This document shows, piece after piece, positions 56,281 to 64,000 of a DNA stretch of 64,000 bases. Position 1 is the first letter of the stretch. Every line of letters starts with the position of its first letter. This DNA is from Aedes albopictus (taxonomy: Eukaryota; Arthropoda; Insecta; Diptera; Culicidae). Location of the stretch: contig NC_085138.1 of assembly GCF_035046485.1 (NCBI RefSeq), forward strand, positions 446,563,204 to 446,627,203. Reading direction: 5' to 3'. The position numbers and the translations under genes are program-made. The notes below the pieces were generated by a model. The model searched no databases. It was not told the origin of the DNA and saw only the letters and a program-made list of their open reading frames with translations.

Positions 56281-58662
56281 TTGGGGTCGGCAGATTTTTC
56301 GCACATGATCACAGGAGGCCGCTTTATGGTTTGAGTTATGAACCTATTTTAGAGAGCATGACCAGTTTTATGAAGAGCAAAACATCCACGTTTTGCACTC
56401 ATCTCTCTTTTAAACGTTTTTTGCACGATTTTCTTACATGGTTTCTTGAAATAAGCTAGGGTATCGATTCGATCATTAGGCATAGAGCTCCCATTTTCCT
56501 TCTACCCAAAACCAAGGATTGGAGAGCTGATTTTGTTTCTTATTTCTAATTAGAAATGAGCACGAACAATAAATTTGGAATCAATCAGTGTCGTAATAGT
56601 TTGTTTTCGAATAGGATGAATTTGGGAACATACTAATGGCTCTTAGGCCCTATTTAATGTAAATTCTCAGTATTTAAATTGAGTTTCAAGTATTTCGAAG
56701 AGGTTTCGACCTTAAGGACTTGGTTGTTATATTTCAAATATGGCGGCTACAATGGTCGCCTTACAATTCAAAAGCACAAATATGATTATCTAGTAGACCA
56801 ACATGCTGAAAATGCTACTTGTTCTTCGCTCTTTTGCTAAGAACATTGAGTTACACTTTAAGGGCGGACGGGACGGTCGAGAAAATATCCGCCATTGCTC
56901 TGTTGCTACTAAGATGGTAATCTCAGATTCTACTTCATATTTTGCAACAAAAACCTATCATTGTGTATGCTCACTTGCAGTGCATATGCTGCACGATATG
57001 CTGATTGGTTTTCAGCATCTTCAGTGCGATAGGTCTCGAGATTACCATCTTCAAAATCGTGAGGCAATTCAAAAAGAGAGGCAAGATAGGAAAAATAACA
57101 CGGCGTCCCGTTTCACCTTACTTTATTTGAGGAATCTTTAGATTTGTGATCGCAAAAAAGTGAGGTGAAATGCATTATTTAGAAAGTGGACGCGAGAGAC
57201 CTTCGCCCTAATGAACGTCCACGATCACGTCAGGCTCTCTAAAGAAATGGACTTCACATCTACAGCCGTAACAAACAAGTTATCATTCGAAGTTTTGTAA
57301 ATATGTCATGTACCCAGCAGCTTCATAAAGGTGAGACAAATAATAGTAGTTTACGCAGCAAGGTGCAAAATGAAGATTTTTACAGCAAGAGTTGTACATT
57401 TATCCAAAGAGGCTTGCTGACTTGGCTAATAACGGCAAGTGCTGTTAAAATCGAGTTCTGCACCGAGTTACGTACAACATTTTTTTTTGCAATTTCGTAA
57501 GTTATCGCTTGAGGATAGTTTTAAACAAATCTTTTCCATCAAACTGCACAGTGCACACTGATGTTCATAGCCATATTTACAAAAGTCTGATCATAGCAGG
57601 TTATAATATGTGCAGTAGTCACATTTTTTCAAAACTGCATCGAGAAAGCATCAAGAAGATGATCAAAACTGAAAACAGTGCTGTAATGGTTCATTACGCA
57701 ACGCAAATCAGTGCTGTAATGAACCACTACAGCACTACTAATTCTGTTTGGAAAAGTAGGCCTTTTCCTGGCAGATTTGCGTGAGGTAAAACAGCCTATT
57801 ACGATGAGAAATTGCAAAAAATATTGAGCTCAACGCACGTCCAAGATCATCCAAGAACTCACCCAAGCTACGAGTACCGGCATGGAAGCACACACAAGTC
57901 TTTGAAAATCCCCCGGATGGCGTAATACTGTCAGCCATTCCACCAACGTGAAACTGATTTTGGACACAATCCCTTATAATTCATTTCAGAATTAATAAGT
58001 CATTGTCCATCAAAATTAACACCGAACAAACACTCGAAATCCACTCGATGAAAATACACGGAAGAAGAACTATCCGGAAGGCGTAGCACCGGCCAAACCG
58101 TCAGCGGAATCGTGGAAATGAAAAAAAAACGGGTAAATGCAAAATAAATGTGACAAGCAGCTCAAAACACGTCTGCACGCGGCAACGCCTACTGTTGTAC
58201 TGCACCTTTTTCAAACTATTTTGCTATCCCCGACAAACTTTGCCCTGCTTACTGCGTTTTTTAACAATTCATGTCCCTTGCCAAGCCCAAGTTGGAAATC
58301 TACGAATTATCAATTTTTAAAAACCCTCAATTTTTCCATGTATTTTGCCTCATAGACCTTCCTAGGGTAAAAACTAACAGAAATAAATTATGATGACCCA
58401 AATCGGACCTTCCATTCGCAAGTTTTGCCACTGCACTGTATTCATACTATGTACTACAGACAGCTACACCATACAGACACATTACAGACAGCCAAATTTA
58501 GGGAAGGAATCGAAAATCAACGTCTTTTTTATAATCCTATTTTTTAGATCCTCTTGAAGAAGGTTCAATGAAAGAACTGAAACGTCGGACGTAGGAGCAA
58601 CAACTGTGTTTGCTTACCAGTCAGGCTGCTTTTGCCGAGAAATAATCTTTCTAAACATATAG
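56281..58662. other. spacer with minor repeats, no gene
   Basis: Unique AT-rich DNA. An inverted phrase pair 'AAGATGGTAATCTCAGATT' (56911) and 'GAGATTACCATCTTCAAAAT' (57038) may bound a small MITE. 57660-57745 has tandem 'AGTGCTGTAATG.T.ATTAC' phrases. The 112-codon frame 56803-57141 is unrecognised and unsupported. Confidence 0.35.
57360..57490 (+). repeat. palindromic dispersed repeat (GTTGGATAAAT family), diverged copy
   Basis: 'TTTTTACAGCAAGAG', 'ACATTTATCCAA.GAGGCTTGC', 'TTAAAATCGAGTT' and 'GAGTTACGTACAACATTTTTTT' correspond in order to the reverse complement of 35990-36122. Confidence 0.6.
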
Positions 58663-58778
58663 CATGGGTTCCCAACTGGTAGTTCACGGCCCCCTGGGCC
58701 ATGTTACCAAAAAATGTTTTTTTACTGAACTTATGAAAGAAAATGTTTTTTTTTCTGACTTGATAAAAAAATGCTGTT

Positions 58779-59198
58779 TTGAATTCACAGGCGGATTTTT
58801 CATGGATTTTCAGTCGAAAACATGAAAAGTTTCAGCCGGATCTTCAGAACACATTTATGGTAGTATTGGTGAGAGTACTCCATTTTAGTAAAATTCACGA
58901 TCTTCAAAAAACAAACTTAGGAATACTTTTCTATTCGTCAAACTGTCTTTGTGGATATTCCAGAAGAAGTGTCCCGGAGAATTGCAAGTTTTGCTTATCT
59001 CTTGGAGTTGTTCGGAAAACTTCTCCCTTCTACTATGAAACTACTTCTCACAAGAGCAAAAATTGGAGGAATAAATTTTCAGTATATAACACTGCCTGTA
59101 AAAAATTACGCCGCTATTTCATAACTGCGCATCAAATTAATTGTAAACTGCATCCTTACGAAATGTTAGTGTCAATTAAAAATGGTTTAGATCCTTGA
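58779..59198 (+). pseudogene. 139-codon open frame inside the hAT-like element
   Basis: One of the longest non-repetitive open frames in AT-rich DNA here. It opens at TTG with no ATG for the first 26 codons. There is a CxxC (NCKFCLS) around residue 70 and a basic C-terminal half (CKKLRRYF). It may be a remnant of the element's own protein, but no hAT domain or catalytic residues could be identified. Chance cannot be excluded. Confidence 0.25.
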
Positions 59199-59265
59199 AA
59201 CCCCTTTCCAGAGTAAATTTCTGACTACGCCACTGTACCTAACTTGATTTCGTTTAACGACTTAA

Positions 59266-59380
59266 CCCTCGAGCGATCGCGCTGTTGTATTTTGTACATC
59301 ACCTTGAAAAAATCTCGCTTTTTGTACTCAGCGTTAGTGTGGTGCTGACGCAGGTAGTCAACCGCGCGAGTTACGGAAGG
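59266..59380. mobile_element. 115-bp piggyBac-type MITE, TTAA target site
   Basis: TTAA at 59262-59265 and 59381-59384. The ends CCCTCGAGCGATCGCGC and GCGCGAGTTACGGAAGG are imperfect inverted repeats starting with CC[CT]T, as in piggyBac derivatives. No coding capacity. Confidence 0.78.
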
Positions 59381-60062
59381 TTAAGGAGAAACATCAGGCA
59401 ATACAAATATTGCTGCCATAATAGCCGATTGGGACTCCTACTCACGTTTTCAAGAGCACCAATCTTAAAAATTCGTAAACAAATGTGCTCGATTTGGAAA
59501 ACTGCTTCTTTTTGCAAGTGAGCAAAGCCAGGATAAACAAGTGGAGCTTGGCTCGATGTTTCGTTCGTCTGATATGTGCATACTCTAAAGTTTGTATGCA
59601 AAATTGCAACGAGGTTTCTTGATGTTTTACCTTGTGGGCAAAGCCTTCGATATACTACCCAATCCGTTTGGTCAAATCATGATTTTTCAATCACCTCAAC
59701 ATACAAATGTACAGATGGATACATTATTAGTGCAATTACGAAAAAGTACACAACTCAGGTGATATTTGAACGCACCGCCCTTATTCGTTGGACAGGTGCT
59801 TTTCCAACAAAGCTACCGAGTCAATTATTTAACACGGCATTTTAGTTGTCATAAGGTAATTCGAATCTCATCGATCATGCTTCAACATTCCCTTAATTTG
59901 CACCGCAAATCTACTGTTATTTTGACTGTTATTTGTTTACTGTTGAAACTATTGCCGATCTTAAAGGCGTCTCTTCATTGTTTTCGTTTATTCATTTCAT
60001 TTTTTTTTTTCTAAAAATTTCATTGGGCAATTTGGGATGTTTTGACACTTCTTCAACGGGGT

Positions 60063-60345
60063 TCTTCTTCTTCTTCTTGGCGTAACGTCCACACTGGGAC
60101 AAAGCCTGCTTCTCAGCTTAGTGTTCTATGAGCACTTCCACAGTTATTAACTGAGAGCTTCCTCTGCCAATGACCATTTTGCATGTGTATATCGTGTGGC
60201 AGGCACGAAGATACTCTATGCCCAAGGAAGTCAAGGAAATTTCCTTTACGAAAAGATCCTGGATCGACCGGGAATCGAACCCGTCACCCTCAGCATGGTC
60301 ATGCTGAATACCCGTGCGTTTACCGCCTCGGCTATATGGGCCCTA
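60063..60345 (-). mobile_element. Feilai SINE, full length, with target duplication
   Basis: Direct repeats CTTCAACGGGGT at 60051-60062 and 60346-60357. On minus: A box TAGCCGAGGCGG (60334-60323), B box GGTTCGATTCC (60281-60271), body through AGCTGAGAAGCAGGCTTTGT, then a (AAG)n-type tail seen as TTCTTCTTCTTC. Sequence recognised as the Aedes Feilai family from memory. It is inserted in the right end of the hAT-like element. Confidence 0.92.
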
Positions 60346-60604
60346 CTTCAACGGGGTCGCCATCTCAAAAAGTTTGGGAACCCCTTATAGATTGATTCTA
60401 CCTAAATGGGAGTTCCAGTCTAAAACAAATATTCTGTCATAACTTTCTGAAAATTAAATCTATTTTCATAAGTATCATAGAAACTTGTTCCAAAATTGAA
60501 TAACAAACAATGAATATAAAGCCATTTGTGTGGTATAATTCAACAGTTAGACTTTACAAATACTGGCGTGAGAGAGAAATGGACAAATTGTGGTGAAATT
60601 ACCG

Positions 60605-60675
60605 TTCTCTCGGTGAGATTCGAACTCACGACTCCTATTCACTAGACAGGCACGTTACCACTGCATCACGAGAAT
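60605..60675 (-). tRNA. tRNA-like cloverleaf, anticodon AGT (Thr), probably a pseudogene
   Basis: On minus the 71 nt fold as a tRNA: acceptor ATTCTCG/CGAGAGA (6 of 7 pairs), short D-arm around CAGTGGTAA, anticodon arm CCTGT-CTAGTGA-ATAGG with T33 and anticodon AGT at 60643-60641, T-arm GTGAG-TTCGAAT-CTCAC perfect. The D-stem is weak and no TTTT terminator follows closely. It may be a decayed tRNA or a SINE head without body. Confidence 0.4.
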
Positions 60676-60714
60676 ACTCAAAGATGCAGTGGTTAATCTG
60701 AATTCGAATTCAAC

Positions 60715-61345
60715 GTCTAGTAGTTTCTTCGAAGATTCTTCCAAAATTCCAATTTTCCAGAACTTCATTTAGGGTTCTATCAGAGATTAGTCCAGGAGTT
60801 CATTCTAAGACTCCTCCAGGAGTTCCGTTAGATATTCTCCATGCAGTTCTTTCGGATTTTTTTCCAGGAGGAATGCCTCCAAGAGTTACATCAGATATTT
60901 CTTCGGAAATAACTCCTGGAATTTCTACAGCAGTTCCCTTTGGGATTCTTCGAGGAGTTCCTTTAAGAATTTCCTTAGGACTATAACCAAGCATATCTCC
61001 AAGATTTTCCTTGAAAGATCTCCCATGGAGCTCCTACAAGAACTCCTCCAGGATTTCTTACAGCAAATCCTCCAGGATTTCTATCTGGAATTCTTCTAGG
61101 GATTCTTTTGAGAATTTAAGGGATTCCTCATAAAGTTTTCCTGGGGAATCTTCCTAGACTTCATTCATTAATTCCTTATTAATTTTCTTCGAGAATTCCT
61201 TCTGGACTTCCGTTAGGAATTCATCCTGCAGTTCCTTCAAAGATTTCTCCTTGACATCTTTCGAAGAGTGCTCCTGGAAATCCTTCGGAGAATTGTCCTT
61301 GAATTCCTTTGGGGCTTTCCGATGGAATTCCTTCCGATATTTCTC
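60715..61345 (+). repeat. 12-bp repeat array, plus orientation
   Basis: TTCCTCCAGGAA-family units over about 630 bp. The 102-codon minus frame 61462-61154 (EFLTEVQKEF-type) is mostly repeat. Confidence 0.8.
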
Positions 61346-61492
61346 CTGAAATCCCATAAATGATGTAGCAGTTGTTAGCGGGTTTTGAATAAGCCCTCGT
61401 AGCATATCTAATACATGGTTAGTGGCAACATCAGAGACTCCCCAACTAACTTCAGCATTCATGCTGAATTGTTGCTTTATAGTAGCGATAAT

Positions 61493-62298
61493 ACTTACTT
61501 ACTTACTTTCAGTCCTGGGCACTCACGGTGGTGCAGAGGGCCGAACTGAAAGATTTCCATCCTGGGCGATTGCCAGCCATCGCCTTGACCTGTGGCCAGG
61601 TCAAATTTCTGTCGACTTGCTTGATTTTGTTGTTGAGGCTGCGCCACTATGAGCCTCTGGGCCTGCCTCTGCTGCGATGTCCTGCTGGGTTCCAGTCTAA
61701 CGCTTGTTTGCAGATTTCGTTTCCGCCCCTGCGTAGAGTATGGCCAACCCACCTCCACTTTCGCTCCCGAATTTTTGTCGCTAGCGACTTTGAATGACAT
61801 CGACGATGGAGATCCAATTGTGTGGCCACCATGCACGAATTATATATACCGCTGGCATCTATTGATGAAGAACTGCAGCCGTTGCGTGTTCTCCGCTAAT
61901 ACATACCAGGTTTCACTGGCGTAAAGAAGCACAGATTTCACGTTCGAGTTAAAAAAAAATCGGATTTTGGTACGTCGACTGATGTAATTGTTTTTCCATA
62001 CATTTCTTAAACTCGCAAAAGCAGCCCGTACACCTTTGTCGATCTTGGTGCCGCCATCGGCCGCCATTTGGCTACCAAGATATTGGAAGCTTTCAATATT
62101 CTCCACTGATTGCCCAGATACCGTAAAGCTGGAGGGTTGACCGTGTTTACATCCAATGATTTGGTCTTGTTGACGTTGATGGTAAGACCTGCCGCTGAGG
62201 AGCGATTGGCAAGATCATCGAGCTTGCTCTGCATATCAGAGCGCCGTTGAGTTAGGAGAGCAATATCATCAGCCTATTCGAAGTCTAAATAATATATT
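61493..62298 (-). pseudogene. 5'-truncated RTE/JAM-like LINE reverse transcriptase
   Basis: Minus-strand remnant of the C-terminal half of a non-LTR endonuclease/reverse transcriptase. In order: YLDFE-stop-ADDIALLTQRR (the catalytic box, with the residue before ADD now TAG at 62276-62274), QSKLDDLANRSSAAGLTINV, then after a frameshift IESFQYLGSQMAADGGTK, VKSVLLYASETW, and after another shift RERKWRWVGHTLRRGGNEIC and ECPGLK. It ends in (GTAA)n at 61507-61493, an RTE-type simple-repeat tail. Several frame breaks make it inactive. Confidence 0.9.
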
Positions 62299-64000
62299 TG
62301 TTAAACGCTTTTAAAAGCAAACAGTTCAATTGGTACATAACACGAAGATTCAATGTTCGAGCCCTGGAATAGGATTTTTTGCGTCTCGATCCAGCTATAA
62401 GACAGAGACAACGCTCTGCATCTCATTGCAATTTGGCATCATAGCCTTGTTTCGAAACCATGGAGTGCATAGTAAGAATGAAGTTTCCCTTTATCGTGTA
62501 GTTGTGTTGCTTGTGGCTAGATAGATGCAAATAATCTCCACAGTTGTATGATAAATTTTGCATCCAGAAGCAGTTCCAGCATCGTATTGAATTGTTTTAG
62601 CTAAATAATCAGTATCAAACAGATGTCCAATATTTCGTCCAGCTGATCTCGTCGACACGATTTCTTGTCAACAAGTATAAACTAAATGTTTAGCTAGTCC
62701 TGGAATTGCAGGTCCCGATCATCATTATTTGGGAGATTGCGTGTAAGACATGGGCCATGGCTCATGGCAGATTCATCATCCTAATTGCTACAAAGAAAGA
62801 AAAAAAAAGTTTATTATGTATTTGAGCTTGAACCTGGGACCTTCTGATCCGCAGGCTCGAGCCTTATCATCTGCGCCATTTCTGATACGTGAATCAAAAG
62901 ACATTACGATGGCATGACGTCTTAATCATGGGTAACTTTGTTTTAATTCGTGCTGGCAACTCTACGCGATTTTTAGTATCAACGTGACATACTTTTGATA
63001 ATTAGTCATTGAAAACGAATTCCTACACAAAAACGATGTATGGACGAAATGTTCGTTACACAAAGGAGAAGTAGCTAATTAATTCAGTCACGTAAAATAA
63101 TGTAAAAATACATGACTTTTATATGTAAAATCGTAAAAATATCGTGTTTTTTCGTGATTTCTCAACTAAAATTATTGAATAGCTTCGAAATAAGCAATTT
63201 AAACACCGTAGTATCTTCGGCAAAGTTGTAGAGTATTGTACTAACTATATCCTAACGGTATTTTCGGCATCCTTTCGGAGCAATTTTCTGGATTTATGAG
63301 TAAATTTCTGTGAAAACGGTAAAAAAACACAAAATCGATTTGATACACCTTTAAATCTTTATCAATTTGGCTCAATTTTGGACTGAAGACTTGTTTTTGC
63401 ATGTGGATTGACAATTTGATGTGTCACGGAGAATCGGAGAAAAAAAGTTTCAAAGTGAACAGGTCTAATATTTATGTTAACGTAAAAGCCTATCAAAGTT
63501 ACATGATTCGCAATATCTTATCAACATTGTGCCTAAATGGTGATGACAGTATAAATAAACATTGATTCTAGAATGAAATGGATGACCATTTACCAAGCTA
63601 CTTTGATCTATCTAACAAAGACCAGTTGAATTTGCTTGAAATGTGTCATTTTTCATATGAAAATCTGTTTTTACTCAATATGATTTTATGTGTTGATTTT
63701 TTCGCAATACTTTGTTCTTGGCACTTTTATAGCAGCCAAAAACTCACAATTTTGCCGAAGACGCCAAGTTTGTATATCGATTTTCAAAGTTACAACTGCT
63801 TTTCCATGAAAAAAAATCGTATTTTCAAAATTCAATAAAAAGCTTTAAACAAAAAAGGTACCTACAGTTTTTCCACCATAAATAGAACAGAGTATGATCT
63901 TTACAATGCAACCGGGAGATTGAAAATCCATTTGCTCTTTTTTGAGATATGACTTTTTGAAAAAAAAGTGATTTTTCTAAGAAAAATGCCAATATCTTTT
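62299..64000. other. spacer, no gene
   Basis: AT-rich DNA. 'ATCTTCGGCAAAGTTGTAGAG' at 63210 resembles a phrase of the satellite at 36.8-41.3 kb. The 86-codon frame 63578-63838 is unsupported. A 'GTTCGAGCCC' B-box-like motif lies near 62353. Confidence 0.4.
62822..62892 (-). tRNA. tRNA-Arg-like sequence, probably a pseudogene or SINE head
   Basis: On minus: perfect A box TGGCGCAGATG (62878-62868), then GATAAGGC and an anticodon loop and 3' stem CTGCGGATCAGA, which resembles insect tRNA-Arg (NCG); anticodon would be GCG. B box GGTTCAAGCTC (62834-62824) has three mismatches. The 5' anticodon stem and T-arm do not pair fully, so it is not a working tRNA. Confidence 0.4.

Larger units (their letters stand above)
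58663..60386. mobile_element. probable hAT-like element, ends ..GGGTTCCCAA
   Basis: CATGGGTTCCCAACT at 58663 and AGTTTGGGAACCCC at about 60371-60384 are inverted, and both ends are followed inward by GGCC/CGACC-rich sequence. GGTTCCCAA tips are common in Charlie-type hAT elements. No clean 8-bp duplication is visible, so boundaries are tentative. The interior holds the 139-codon frame, a piggyBac-type MITE and a Feilai SINE. Confidence 0.5.

Noticed and set aside
59262..59384. Gene-like GC-rich block near 59.3 kb
   Set aside because: Explained by the TTAA-flanked MITE.

Overview
The window looks like non-coding, transposon-saturated DNA from a culicine mosquito, most likely an Aedes species. 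The grounds are a full-length copy and a decayed copy of the tRNA-derived SINE known as Feilai, an RTE/JAM-like LINE remnant, many TA-, TTAA- and 8-bp-flanked miniature inverted-repeat elements, and about 10 kb of the degenerate 12-bp AGGAATTCCTCC-type repeat. The species call rests on recognising these families from memory. No conserved cellular protein-coding gene was recognised on either strand. Almost all long open frames are by-products of repeats; the 12-bp unit equals four codons and therefore keeps several frames open.

Layout. 1-4 kb is unique sequence with two divergent, first-exon-like segments (minus 2070-1795, plus 2727-3167), each ending in a canonical GTAAG donor, followed by a TATA promoter candidate at 3694. 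4-18 kb is a stack of inverted-repeat elements, including a 3.3-kb foldback element that interrupts a 'CGCCATCTTG' tandem repeat and a 1.2-kb palindrome with TA target duplication. 19-20.5 kb is GC-richer unique DNA with weak coding-like frames. 20.7-28 kb holds more MITEs, a SINE and a TA-flanked 1.35-kb element. 28.5-28.9 kb holds a minus-strand promoter-plus-exon candidate (CCAAT, TATA, ATG, phase-1 donor). 29-33 kb is 12-bp repeat. 33.36-36.63 kb is a pogo-like TIR pair enclosing several nested insertions. 36.7-41.3 kb is a 'TAGTGAGCAT' satellite interrupted by a young 1.6-kb LTR element and a foldback element. 42.5-43.4 kb is GC-rich, unique and promoter-like. 45.7-49.2 kb is a nested pair of elements filled with 'GGTGCA' satellite. 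49-54 kb is the largest 12-bp array. 55.2-56.3 kb is unique DNA beginning with a textbook recursive splice site. 58.7-64 kb contains a hAT-like pair of ends with nested Feilai and piggyBac-type MITE, tRNA-like sequences and an RTE pseudogene.

Working model (inference): the window is mainly the very long first intron of a plus-strand gene whose 5' leader exon ends at 3167, with a recursive splice point at 55275/55276. Divergent or embedded minus-strand promoters lie at about 2.07, 28.85 and 42.95 kb. The coding part of that gene would lie outside the window.
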